From Verrucomicrobiia bacterium (GTDB taxonomy: Bacteria > Verrucomicrobiota > Verrucomicrobiia > Palsa-1439): a stretch of 47,276 nt of DNA. Positions 7,627 to 15,452 of this stretch are shown piece after piece. The notes under the pieces were generated by a model. The model saw only the letters and a list, made by a program, of their open reading frames with translations. It was not told the DNA's origin and did no database searches. Position 1 is the stretch's first letter. The number at the start of each line of letters is the position of its first letter. The stretch spans positions 1-47,276 of the forward strand of contig DATLVI010000021.1 of the NCBI GenBank assembly GCA_035577545.1, written 5' to 3'. A program made the position numbers and the translations under genes.

Positions 7627-9240
7627 TCAACCGAGCCCGTTCTCAATAATCGGGTAGGCCACCGCGGTCAGATGGGAATTGATCGCCTTCAGGTTGGTCA
7701 GCACATCAAGATGGACGGCACTCGTCTCGAATGACTCCTTCAGGCCCTCGTGCAAGCGATGGAAATGGCGATTACGCAGGTCGCGTTCCAGTTCATTAAT
7801 ATGATGCTTGTGCCGCAACAACTGGACAGCCAGCACCTTGTCCTGGCTGGCGAACGCCGAGATCGCGATCTCAAAATTCTCCAGCACCTTCTGGAAATAC
7901 CCTTCCAACTCCACCCGCCCCTCCGTGGAGAAGTCCACGTGCAGCGTGATCTTCTTCTCCGCCAACTCGACCAGGTTCTTGTCGATGATGTCGCCGATGT
8001 TTTCCAGTTCCGTCGCAAACGTCAGCAACGCAATTTCCCGCCGTGACTCCGCAGTGTTGAGGGCTTGTTCCGACAGCCGCGTGATGTAGGCTTTGATCGC
8101 GTTGTTGAGAAGATCAACCTTGTCGTCTTCCTTCCGAACCTCCTCGCACAACGTTTCGTTCCCCTCCTGGAAGCAGCGATGCACGTTCCGCAACATCTCG
8201 CGCACGATGTCCGCCATACGCAGGATTTCACGCGTCGCCTGCCCCAACGCCAGCGCCGGACTTTCCAGCGATGACTCGTCAAGATACCGAGGCCCAAATT
8301 CTCCTGTGGCTTCGGCGCGTGCGGGCACCAGTTTTTCCAGGAGCGGGGCGACGGCGGGCACGAGCGGCAGAAAGGCGAGCGCAAGGGCCACGTTGAATAA
8401 CGTATGTGCATTCGCCACAAGTTGGGTGTCGCCTGACGGACTTAATGGCTGTAGCACGCGAATCAACCATGGCAGCAACGGCAGGCATATCGCCACGCCG
8501 GCCAGCTTGAACAGCAAATTGCCGATCGCCATGCGCCGGGTCTCGGTACGGGCATAACCCGCAATCAGCGCGGTCACCGCAATCCCGATGTTCGCGCCGA
8601 GGACCATCACCACGGCCGCGTCCAAGGGAAGTACCTGCTGCGCACACAAGGCGATCGCGATGCCAATGACCGTGGTTGAACTTTGCAGCCCGACTTGCAG
8701 CGCGAGCGCGAACGCCATCAACCCCAGTGGATGATTCTCCAGCACTCGGAGCATTTCGCGTATCTCCGCGCTGTCCTTCCAGGGAGCGACCGCCAGGGAC
8801 AACATCTCGATCGCCAACAGCAGGAACCCGATTCCCAGAAGCGCCTGACCCGCGCCGCGGGCGGTTTGACGATGGCTAAAGAGATAAAGCGACGCACCCA
8901 CCGCGATGAAGACGGAGTTGTAGATGTAGAACTTAAAAGCCAGCAGTTGGACGGTGATCGTGAAGCCGATATTGGCTCCCAACATCAACGCCAGCATTTG
9001 CTGTAGCGCCACATAACCCGCATTGACGGCTTCCACCGCCAGCAATGCTACCGCCGTACTACTCGGTGCCAGGATCGACACCAGAAATCCCGCCAGCACC
9101 GCGCGGACCCTTCCCTGCGTGGCGCCTCGCAGCAGTTCCCGAAACTTCGCGCCGAACACCCGGTCAGAACCTGTCCGCAAACTGCGGATGCCAAGAAGCA
9201 TCAACGCGATTCCTGCGAGAAAATTGAAGAAGCTCAGCAA
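7627..9240 (-). CDS. Na/Pi cotransporter family protein with C-terminal PhoU domain
   Basis: 537 residues when started at TTG 9240, preferred because AGGAGG (9250-9255) lies exactly 9 bases upstream; the longer frame begins with a GTG at 9267 and would put this Shine-Dalgarno inside the gene. The N-terminal half has about eight membrane helices with the duplicated Na/Pi-symporter pattern (SILAPSSTAVALLAVE and GLQSSTTVIGIAIAL, each with the QSS/PSS-T signature). The C-terminal 200 residues are charged and helical like PhoU. The family takes up phosphate with sodium or regulates phosphate flux at the inner membrane. tRNA-Phe lies about 40 bases upstream on the same strand and may share a transcript. 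Confidence 0.88.
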   Translation of the reverse strand: MLSFFNFLAGIALMLLGIRSLRTGSDRVFGAKFRELLRGATQGRVRAVLAGFLVSILAPSSTAVALLAVEAVNAGYVALQQMLALMLGANIGFTITVQLLAFKFYIYNSVFIAVGASLYLFSHRQTARGAGQALLGIGFLLLAIEMLSLAVAPWKDSAEIREMLRVLENHPLGLMAFALALQVGLQSSTTVIGIAIALCAQQVLPLDAAVVMVLGANIGIAVTALIAGYARTETRRMAIGNLLFKLAGVAICLPLLPWLIRVLQPLSPSGDTQLVANAHTLFNVALALAFLPLVPAVAPLLEKLVPARAEATGEFGPRYLDESSLESPALALGQATREILRMADIVREMLRNVHRCFQEGNETLCEEVRKEDDKVDLLNNAIKAYITRLSEQALNTAESRREIALLTFATELENIGDIIDKNLVELAEKKITLHVDFSTEGRVELEGYFQKVLENFEIAISAFASQDKVLAVQLLRHKHHINELERDLRNRHFHRLHEGLKESFETSAVHLDVLTNLKAINSHLTAVAYPIIENGLG

Positions 9241-9279
9241 GTTCGATGGCCTCCTTCGTGGCCGCACATCAAAAAAAAC

Positions 9280-9355
9280 TGGTGGCTAGGGTCAGAATCG
9301 AACTGACGACACCTGCATTTTCAGTGCAGTGCTCTACCAGCTGAGCTACCTAGCC
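9280..9355 (-). tRNA. tRNA-Phe(GAA)
   Basis: Minus-strand cloverleaf of 76 bases with encoded CCA. The acceptor arms GGCTAGG and CCTAGCC pair perfectly; the D-arm is GCTC...GAGC, the anticodon stem CTGCA/TGCAG surrounds the loop CTGAAAA with anticodon GAA, and the T-arm contains TTCGATT. The 5' half (9317-9355) is part of the left attachment repeat of the integrated element. The 5' flank is now element DNA, and the integrase stop codon lies inside this tRNA at 9346-9348, so the original tRNA promoter appears to be displaced to beyond 18099. Confidence 0.96.
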
Positions 9356-9358
9356 ACC
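9317..9358. repeat. Left attachment site (attL), 42 bp
   Basis: Covers tRNA-Phe from the anticodon loop to its 5' end plus three flanking bases. It matches 18058-18099 at 41 of 42 positions. The single difference is base 9340 (G here, A at 18081), in the D-loop. The adjacent bases on both sides differ, which fixes the limits. Confidence 0.93.
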
Positions 9359-10455
9359 TGTTGAAACTGAGGAACTTCCAACGATACACCCGAATCAGCA
9401 AAAGGCACTGTCGTAAGATTTGCAGTCACTTCGGCGTCCAATCTGGCCACCGCCCGCTGCTTATGCTCAGGCCCTAGGTGTGCGTATCGCATCGTCATTG
9501 TGATTGTCCTGTGTCCTGCCAATTCTTGCACGGTGCGAATGTCCACGCCAGCCATAACTAATCGGCTGATATACGTGTGCCGCAGGGAGTGAAATACAAC
9601 GTCCTTGCCCAGTCCCGCAAGTTTTTTCGCACTTTCAAACGACTTGCGCCACTGTTGCGGGCCGAACACTAGCCCGTCCGCCCTGTTTTCCGCCCCGTCC
9701 TTGTACTCCCGCAATGCCTGCGCCAGCCGCTTAGTCATCGGATTGCATCGCGGGTCCCCGTTCTTGGTGTAGTAACTGGCAACCGAAAGCGTGCCGCGTC
9801 CAAAGTCTACGGCCTGCCAGCGCAATGAGCGTAGCTCACCCGCCCGAAAGCCGGTGTCCACGCCTGCCAGCACCAGAGTCTTCAATCGCCGGTCGCAGTG
9901 CCTCAGCAACTCGGTCTCTTCTTCGCGCGTCAACCACCGCACCCGAGCGTTATTCTCGCGGTAAAACCGCACCTGCCGCACCGGATTGTCCACCGTCCAA
10001 TCCCATTTGATTGCCATGTTGAAAAGGTTTTTTAGGCACGCCAATTCGCGGTTTGTCGTTGCGTCCGCATAACCCGCCGCCTTGCGCTGCGCCTTGTATT
10101 GCTCAACGCCAAAGGGACTGATCTCGTCAAGCCGCTTTGAGCCGAACACGCCACACAACGCTTGCAACGCATACGTCATCCGCTCCGCCGACCGCACCTT
10201 GTGATTCTGCCGGTAGTAGTTGCGGTACTCCTCGACAGCATCGGTGAACTGCCCCTTCTCCGCGTCGTAACGTCCGAACAAGGGCGCTTTGATTGGCCGC
10301 TCTACCAATCTACCCTCCAGCGCCTCAACCCGTTTCTTTTCGGCAACTTCGCGCGCAATCGCCTTGCTCACGTCGCCAATGCTGCCCTGAAACCGTTTGC
10401 CCTTCACCGTAAATTGGTAATACCAACTGTCGCCGCGTTTGTAGATATGTTTCAT
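9346..10455 (-). CDS. int: Tyrosine recombinase (phage-type integrase)
   Basis: 369-residue integrase that catalyses site-specific insertion and excision at the 42-bp repeat in tRNA-Phe. An N-terminal arm-binding region and a SAM-like core-binding domain (about 70-165) precede the catalytic domain. All catalytic residues are visible: Arg204 (TGFRAGELRSL), Lys231, His289-x-x-Arg292 (HSLRH), His315 (LAGHR) and Tyr324 (TMRYAH). The last codons and the stop TAG are provided by the attachment core: the stop lies inside the D-arm of tRNA-Phe, so gene and tRNA overlap by 10 bases on the same strand. It begins 13 bases after the XRE gene and is probably co-transcribed with it. Confidence 0.95.
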   Translation of the reverse strand: MKHIYKRGDSWYYQFTVKGKRFQGSIGDVSKAIAREVAEKKRVEALEGRLVERPIKAPLFGRYDAEKGQFTDAVEEYRNYYRQNHKVRSAERMTYALQALCGVFGSKRLDEISPFGVEQYKAQRKAAGYADATTNRELACLKNLFNMAIKWDWTVDNPVRQVRFYRENNARVRWLTREEETELLRHCDRRLKTLVLAGVDTGFRAGELRSLRWQAVDFGRGTLSVASYYTKNGDPRCNPMTKRLAQALREYKDGAENRADGLVFGPQQWRKSFESAKKLAGLGKDVVFHSLRHTYISRLVMAGVDIRTVQELAGHRTITMTMRYAHLGPEHKQRAVARLDAEVTANLTTVPFADSGVSLEVPQFQQVAR

Positions 10456-10468
10456 GCCTCGCCTCGCT

Positions 10469-10681
10469 TTAGTTATGGCTGGACGGTCCGATCTTGCACG
10501 CCTTCACCCGCTCCGACAGTACGCACAACAACCGCACAGTCTGCGGACCAGGCGGGCGGACATTTTGTTCCAAGTGGCTGACGTGCATTTTGGTCACGCC
10601 CAACCAGTCAGCCAATTGCGCTTGCGTCAGTCCCGCCGCCTCGCGCACGCGCTTAATCTTCTGTGCTGTCCAACCTTTCAT
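10469..10681 (-). CDS. XRE-family HTH repressor-like protein
   Basis: About 70 residues from ATG 10681. The Cro/CI-type helix-turn-helix is clear: TAQKIKRVREAAGLTQAQLADWLGV followed by the recognition helix TKMHVSHLEQN. The open frame extends 12 codons further to 10717, but a consensus promoter occupies that stretch (-35 at 10712-10717, -10 at 10690-10695), so the ATG at 10681 fits a leaderless or nearly leaderless transcript, a known arrangement for CI-type repressors. It lies just upstream of int on the same strand and probably governs integration or replication genes. The target operator has not been identified with certainty. Confidence 0.85.
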   Translation of the reverse strand: MKGWTAQKIKRVREAAGLTQAQLADWLGVTKMHVSHLEQNVRPPGPQTVRLLCVLSERVKACKIGPSSHN

Positions 10682-10689
10682 TGGAGAGA

Positions 10690-10717
10690 AGTATATCACA
10701 GACATATCTCGTGTCAA
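10690..10717 (-). promoter_or_regulatory. Sigma70-like promoter of the XRE-int operon
   Basis: On the minus strand a perfect -35 TTGACA (10712-10717) and a -10 TATACT (10690-10695) are separated by 16 bases. Transcription would start around 10683, two or three bases before the ATG at 10681. The spacer contains an imperfect dyad (AGA-TATG-TCT with CAC/GTG outside) that could be an operator for autoregulation. Confidence 0.6.
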
Positions 10718-10720
10718 TCC

Positions 10721-10978
10721 TCAATTCGCCTGCGTGTTCACCGTGCCATTGTGCAATCGTCTCGCCACCGCTTCATTCACGTCCACGCCTTCCAGCCCGT
10801 GCATATAAGCATCCAACTCCACCGCGTCAAACACCAACTTGCGCCCCAGCCGTCGAAATGGAATCTGACGCCGCGCCACTGCCGCATAGACCGCCCCCTC
10901 TGTCATGCAGAGATAGGCTGCCGCGCCTCTCACGTCCAAGTAGCGCCTCTCGGTGGTTGTGGCGGTCGCTTGCATCAT
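10721..10978 (-). CDS. Excisionase-like HTH (MerR/AlpA-type, HTH_17) protein
   Basis: 85 residues with the winged-helix excisionase pattern RYLDVRGAAAYLCMTEGAVYAAVARRQIPFRRLGRKLVFDAVELDAYM read in pieces: the helix-turn-helix (AAAYLCMTEGAVYAAV) and the wing with the typical R-x-G-R-K-L-x-F motif. Proteins of this group act as recombination directionality factors or as AlpA-like activators in satellites and integrative elements. It lies upstream of the XRE and int genes, and its start overlaps the end of a doubtful 318-codon frame by four bases. Confidence 0.85.
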   Translation of the reverse strand: MMQATATTTERRYLDVRGAAAYLCMTEGAVYAAVARRQIPFRRLGRKLVFDAVELDAYMHGLEGVDVNEAVARRLHNGTVNTQAN

Positions 10979-11931
10979 GCTGGTGCGAAGGTTTTCTCGT
11001 GAATCACGGGAGCGAGATTAGCACGCGAAAAGCTGGAATCGCGGAGCCAGCGGAAAGCACCTATTGCAGGAAACGTCTCCGTTTTTCCGCGTTTGGCTTT
11101 GATTGCGAAAACTTTCTGATTTTGTGCTGGACACGTTTTCGGATGTTTCCCCGCGTCACCTGTCGGCAGCGATCTTCCCCAGCGTGAAGCCCTACGAGCT
11201 TGCCACTGGCGGAGCGCGTGCGGTGCAACGTGGAGCGCAGCCCGCGAGCAAGACGTTGACGGCACGCAGCGAGCCGTACAATGGCACAGCGGCACACGCA
11301 CCGTGGTTGACCAACGGTGTTCCATCGGTTGACCAACGGTATGCCATCGGAAACTCAGCGGAAATTTGTTGGCAATTCCGGCGCATATTTCTGCGCGATC
11401 CAGCGCACAACAATCTAAGCCCGGCTTAGAGGTCGGGCGTCGCTTGTAAAATGCGCCAAGTAAGGCGCACGCCCAGTGCAGTAGATGACGGTGCCATTCC
11501 ACTGCCAGGCTTGGCGCGAAATATACAGCGGGTAGCGAAATGGGGTTCCGTTTCATGTGCGCACCCCGGCAAATTCGCGAAGGCGATCCCACCGCGCGCT
11601 TGTCTCTCTGCAATTCCATCCTGTTACACTCGTAACGCTCCTGGAGAGCCAAATACTCTGTTACACTTGGAACAACCCTTGAGCGCCAAGCCATTGCACG
11701 GCTAAAAACCGCGTTATTACAAACTTCACAAAGCTTACGTTGCATTACACTTTTTCCATCAAGAGCCCGTTTTCGCATTGCCGGGTTGGATGATCTAGCT
11801 AGTTTGTCGGTCTCAAAATGCTGTTTTTCAGCGTCCGCCTTTTCCAATGGTTTAAGAGAATGGTTCACCCTCAACATCGCTTTCCGGTCGTTGCGGGTAT
11901 CACACAAAATCGTGATGGGTTTGGAAGTCAT
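10975..11931 (-). CDS. Doubtful 318-codon reading frame in the element
   Basis: For: the frame is open for 957 bases in DNA of only moderate GC, and its stop overlaps the excisionase start as ATGA. The first 110 residues have an ordinary charged composition with a CxxC (LCEVCNN). Against: no ribosome binding site is visible, the later part is abnormally rich in Cys, His, Trp and Arg, it contains a 22-bp tandem DNA repeat, and I recognise no family. It may be a fast-evolving gene, a frameshifted remnant, or non-coding DNA beside a replication origin. Confidence 0.3.
   Translation of the reverse strand: MTSKPITILCDTRNDRKAMLRVNHSLKPLEKADAEKQHFETDKLARSSNPAMRKRALDGKSVMQRKLCEVCNNAVFSRAMAWRSRVVPSVTEYLALQERYECNRMELQRDKRAVGSPSRICRGAHMKRNPISLPAVYFAPSLAVEWHRHLLHWACALLGAFYKRRPTSKPGLDCCALDRAEICAGIANKFPLSFRWHTVGQPMEHRWSTTVRVPLCHCTARCVPSTSCSRAALHVAPHALRQWQARRASRWGRSLPTGDAGKHPKTCPAQNQKVFAIKAKRGKTETFPAIGAFRWLRDSSFSRANLAPVIHEKTFAPA
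10998..11008. promoter_or_regulatory. Perfect 11-bp palindrome upstream of the excisionase gene
   Basis: CGTGAATCACG is an exact inverted repeat (5+1+5) located 20 bases upstream of the excisionase start. It is a plausible operator, and its left half (CGTGAA) is shared with the iterons at 11942-12103. Binding is not shown. Confidence 0.3.
11305..11348. repeat. 22-bp tandem direct repeat, two units
   Basis: Units at 11305-11326 and 11327-11348 agree at 20 of 22 positions and each starts with GGTTGACCAACGG, which itself contains the small dyad GTTG-AC-CAAC. They lie between the excisionase and the iteron array and could be binding sites for the initiator or the repressor. Confidence 0.55.
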
Positions 11932-11941
11932 AGTTCTAACT

Positions 11942-12103
11942 CGTGAAAGTGTCCGTGAAGATCAGTACACAACCACTCCCGCACAGAGAGACGGACCTTC
12001 ACGGGCATATAGAAATATGCCCCGTGAAAGTGTCTCTCTTGTTCTCTGGCCGAAGAGACTTTCACCCCCCCGTTTTTGCCGTGAAAGTGTCCGTGAAAGT
12101 GTC
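11942..12103. repeat. Iteron array with central hairpin, candidate replication origin
   Basis: A 12-base unit CGTGAAAGTGTC occurs exactly at 11942-11953, 12023-12034, 12080-12091 and 12092-12103. A degenerate direct copy is at 11954-11965, and inverted copies are at 11994-12003 and 12055-12065. The inverted copy at 11994 and the direct copy at 12023 flank the perfect hairpin GGGCATAT-AGAA-ATATGCCC (12003-12022), forming one long interrupted palindrome. The array ends directly beside the 3' end of the primase-helicase gene. Repeated short sites and a hairpin beside an initiator gene are typical of iteron origins. Confidence 0.7.
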
Positions 12104-14248
12104 TCATGGCCTACATTCAGGTTGCGGTCGTTGGCTGTACGATTTGGCTGAATTGGTGCCCGGTCGCGGGGTCAGCCACTCAAACACCCTGCCGTCCTCG
12201 CGAAGTTCCGCCAACAGGTTGCGGCAGCGATTCTGGCCGATACCCTTATCACCCGCGAGATTCAGCAGCTTTGCCATGCCAATGCTGCTGTCATCGGGGA
12301 TCAACTTCAGGAGGTCGTCTTTACCCGGTCGCGGCGTCTTGCCCTGTGTCGTCAAATCATCTTCGCTCGCCAGTTCCCAGCAGATACCGGGCGAGCCGTG
12401 TTTGACGTGGAATGAGTAGCGGGGTTCACCTTTGTGATCCATCAGACCGGCCCGTTTGCCACGTTTGGGGAGCACGATCTGAAAGACATCATGCGAGCCT
12501 ATGCTGCGGATGACTACTACAGCCCGCGCCCAGTTCGCCAATTCCGCCGTGCCGGAACCGAGGTATGCATAGTCACCAGCTTGCCAGTCGGGTTTTTCTC
12601 TCCCCGTCTTGGGCTTGTTCGTGTGGTGTACCAGAATCAGGCCGCATCCGTTCGCTTGTAGAATGGGGTTTAGACCATTCCGCAAAAACTGAGACATGCG
12701 CTCTTGGTCAGAGACATTGCACCCGCAATAAGCGAAAAGCGGGTCAATGATAACGAGGTCGGGTTTGCACTTGGCAACGAGCCCGGTAAGCAAAACGATA
12801 AACTCCTGACCAGTGGCGACGGACTCACAGACAACTAGAATTGCCTTGCACACGGCAACCCGATATTCCTCACCAAGATTCAGCCCTCGAAAAATCCCGT
12901 CGCGCATTTCGGCCATATCACCGTCGTCGTTCTCAGCCTGGATGATTAACACCTGCAAATTGCCGACTGGGTTAATATCAAAGAACGGACGGCCTAGCGC
13001 CCATTCGATTGCCGCCTGCATCACTGAAGAAGATTTCCCGATTCCGGTAGGCCCGCACCACAACACTGAACCGCCACGGCACAACCAACGCTTTCCCGCG
13101 AGGGTTTTGGAAGCTTCGCCTTCGTTGGCGGTGAACTGGTCTAGAGTACGGACTGTGACTTCGTGCTGCCCCCCTGACCATTCCGCATCAATACAATACT
13201 CTGGCTCGTAGTGTTTGCGAAAATCCCGCCAGCCCCGGCCTTCGCATCCATTGTGCTTACACTGAAAGCCAAGCTTGCCGCCCAGCGACTCAAAAACGGC
13301 AACTTCGCCGTGGTCGCCGTGGTTTTCATCAAATGGACATTGCGCGAGCAAGTGCGCTGTCCTGCCATCCGCGAGCGGCTTCTTTCCGCTGACGGCAATG
13401 CTGTGTTTCGTCAAGAAATCCGCCAAGCTGAATTGACCGTTGCGCCCCGGCGATGTTGGTGTGCTTGCGGCTGGGGTGCTGGTGACAGGGTGACTTGCAA
13501 CAAATGCGTCCAGTTGCGACTGGCTGACAGTCGTTATAGGTACCGGGATACTTCTGATACGCGATAGCCGATGTGGACGGTCTGGCAATGAATCACCCTT
13601 GCGAGCAAGCGTCCCGTACAACTTCACGATCCGCGAGGGGTTGAAAACACCCTTGTCAACCTTGCAGTGATCGTTGTCGAACCTCGAAGACAGCGCCCGC
13701 AGTACCCTCTGGACACGTCCGCCATCATTAGACGGTAGAGCAACGCGGTAGAGCAAGTGCCAGCCGTTCCCTGAATCCGCAACGACAGGCTCCGGCCAAC
13801 CCAGCCCGCGAAGGTAGTCTCGAATGTCCCGCGCCAGAATTGCCGCCTGCTTCTTTTCGTCGTCAGTGGACGAAATCCCCTTTGGACGGAACGGATCAAT
13901 GTCGATCAGCAACCAATGACGACAGACAATGTGTATGTCGCCTGTCGCCTCTCCGCTTTTTGCGGCTTTGAGACGATTCTTACAACGGGCCAGCAAGTCG
14001 GGCACAACCGGATTTAGTGTGAGATAGATCCCGGTCGCAGATGTGACTTGCGACAACGCATCAACGGCACTTTTTGCGTTGTCAAAGTACCCGCTCACAG
14101 TTCGCGGGTAGCTTTGGCCGCCCAAGCGAGCGTCTAAGGCTCGAATTTCAAACACACGCCCGCTCTCGACTATCGCGGCGATACCCTTGGAGGTTTCGCC
14201 GGGGTTGAATAGGTCAAGGTTGCGACGTTGCGCGGGGTCGGTGGTCAT
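12104..14248 (-). CDS. Primase-helicase replication protein (prim-pol-like domain plus RecA-like ATPase)
   Basis: 714 residues. The N-terminal part resembles archaeo-eukaryotic primase/prim-pol domains: an acidic pair LLIDIDP (Asp116, Asp118), DSGNGWH (158-164) and a later KGVFNPSRIVKLYGT. A probable zinc-binding stretch follows (Cys304, His310/313, Cys330, Cys335). The C-terminal half is a RepA/AAA_25-type hexameric helicase: Walker A GPTGIGKSS (399-407), Walker B LVIIDPLF (Asp502) and LILVHHTNK. Such fusions start and drive replication of plasmids and phage satellites. The start overlaps the stop of the small HTH gene (ATGA), implying translational coupling, and the iteron array lies at its 3' side. 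The C-terminal 60 residues look like a winged-helix domain. Confidence 0.85.
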   Translation of the reverse strand: MTTDPAQRRNLDLFNPGETSKGIAAIVESGRVFEIRALDARLGGQSYPRTVSGYFDNAKSAVDALSQVTSATGIYLTLNPVVPDLLARCKNRLKAAKSGEATGDIHIVCRHWLLIDIDPFRPKGISSTDDEKKQAAILARDIRDYLRGLGWPEPVVADSGNGWHLLYRVALPSNDGGRVQRVLRALSSRFDNDHCKVDKGVFNPSRIVKLYGTLARKGDSLPDRPHRLSRIRSIPVPITTVSQSQLDAFVASHPVTSTPAASTPTSPGRNGQFSLADFLTKHSIAVSGKKPLADGRTAHLLAQCPFDENHGDHGEVAVFESLGGKLGFQCKHNGCEGRGWRDFRKHYEPEYCIDAEWSGGQHEVTVRTLDQFTANEGEASKTLAGKRWLCRGGSVLWCGPTGIGKSSSVMQAAIEWALGRPFFDINPVGNLQVLIIQAENDDGDMAEMRDGIFRGLNLGEEYRVAVCKAILVVCESVATGQEFIVLLTGLVAKCKPDLVIIDPLFAYCGCNVSDQERMSQFLRNGLNPILQANGCGLILVHHTNKPKTGREKPDWQAGDYAYLGSGTAELANWARAVVVIRSIGSHDVFQIVLPKRGKRAGLMDHKGEPRYSFHVKHGSPGICWELASEDDLTTQGKTPRPGKDDLLKLIPDDSSIGMAKLLNLAGDKGIGQNRCRNLLAELREDGRVFEWLTPRPGTNSAKSYSQRPQPECRP

Positions 14249-14451
14249 TGCCGTGCCGCGTCCACCGCTCGTCGCGCCCGCTCGACTCTAATTTTATCTA
14301 CCTGCTCTCCTGTGAACAACCGCGCGCCACCTATGGTGCGGATCGGTTCAATTCGCAAGTCTGCTGCCACGCGCTTCACCGTAGACGCGCTGCACCCCAA
14401 ATCCCGCCCAGCTTCCGCCGGACTAAAAACGCTCGCTGCGCATTGGCTCAT
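14245..14451 (-). CDS. Small MerR-like HTH DNA-binding protein
   Basis: 68 residues; AAGGTG lies shortly upstream of ATG 14451. The helix-turn-helix reads SPAEAGRDLGCSASTVKRVAADL, followed by a wing with IRTIGGARLFTGEQVDKI, the pattern of MerR-type and excisionase-like regulators. It overlaps the primase-helicase start by four bases, so the two are probably translated together and it may regulate replication or load the initiator. The 197 bases upstream hold no other gene. Confidence 0.7.
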   Translation of the reverse strand: MSQCAASVFSPAEAGRDLGCSASTVKRVAADLRIEPIRTIGGARLFTGEQVDKIRVERARRAVDAARQ

Positions 14452-14648
14452 GCTTCACCTTGTTCAACTTGCGGCAAAATTTTTTCGGCCCGGCTGCAAT
14501 CTGCCGCTATTACCCCAGAGCCGCGCTACCACAACGGTGACGCGAGAGTGATATTCGCAGAAGACAACTGCCCGGTCGTGGACATTGATAGCGACGCCAA
14601 CCATGTCCACGTAGCGAAGAATAGGCGCGAGACGGGGAGAGGATTTTG

Positions 14649-15296
14649 CTAAGGTGCGGGTTTAATTTTGGTGATTCCCAAGCGCTGCAAGAGCTTTCGT
14701 AGCGTCTCATGGCTAGGCGGCGCTGTAAACGCGCCCTGCTCTTTCAGGAACTTGAAAATCTCAACATGTGGGTGCGGCGTGTGGCGATACGATTCAATGG
14801 TTGGGATGTTCTTCAAGAGTTTGTCGTACACCTTGCGGTGCGAAGTCGGTGCAATCGGGCCGTACTCATCCCCGGCACGTTCTCTCTTTCTACCTGCTTC
14901 GTGTTGTTCTACTCCGAAGATAAAACCGCGCAGGTACTCTCTAACATCGGGCAGCAAACGATTCCAAAGAACATGCTCCAAATCCGGCAAGATACCCGGT
15001 GTGACAAGCGCTGTGTTTTTTATCACCCGTTCTAGTGAGGCGTTTTTTGGCATCTTAGGATCGGCGCGTACCCTGCGGCTCTGCTCGATTTCAAGAGCGT
15101 ACACAAGGCCGCATTGCGCTCCTCGTCTAAAGGCCGGTTTTCTTTTATTCAAACCGGGTAGGTACATTTTTACCCGTGCGGTCCAAACCTTGCCAACCCA
15201 CTGCGGTTGCTGCTGAACCCAAGACGGCTTCACTGGCGTTTCCGTCACGCTACCTATAGTGAGACTCTTTGCTTTTCCTGCCACGCTCACACGCAT
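14649..15296 (-). CDS. Hypothetical protein of the integrated element
   Basis: 215 residues, basic (many Lys and Arg), with no family I recognise. The last 50 residues (HVEIFKFLKEQGAFTAPPSHETLRKLLQRLGI) could fold as a small winged helix, so a DNA-binding role is possible. The start at ATG 15296 has only a weak upstream GAAG, and internal starts cannot be excluded. It is the first minus-strand gene after the divergent region that also carries the cargo leader. Confidence 0.55.
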   Translation of the reverse strand: MRVSVAGKAKSLTIGSVTETPVKPSWVQQQPQWVGKVWTARVKMYLPGLNKRKPAFRRGAQCGLVYALEIEQSRRVRADPKMPKNASLERVIKNTALVTPGILPDLEHVLWNRLLPDVREYLRGFIFGVEQHEAGRKRERAGDEYGPIAPTSHRKVYDKLLKNIPTIESYRHTPHPHVEIFKFLKEQGAFTAPPSHETLRKLLQRLGITKIKPAP

Positions 15297-15321
15297 AACA
15301 CTTCAGCCGCACCGAAAGCAA

Positions 15322-15349
15322 TTGCGCTCTATGGCACGGGGCGTACAAT
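15322..15349 (+). promoter_or_regulatory. Possible promoter of the cargo operon
   Basis: TTGCGC (15322-15327) and TACAAT (15344-15349) with 16 bases between them. Transcription from here would give a leader of about 240 bases before the first cargo gene. The -35 is poor, so this is a tentative call. Confidence 0.3.
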
Positions 15350-15452
15350 ACGCAGCAAAGAGGAGAAACACTACATACTGACCGAAAACAACTGACCAAC
15401 TATTTCGCGTAGCTACGGCTACGGTCTCGGTAGAAAACCGCTAATTTTCATT

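Noticed and set aside
11942-12103. CRISPR array
   Set aside because: Units are 12 bases, mixed in orientation and unevenly spaced, with no regular spacers and no cas genes.
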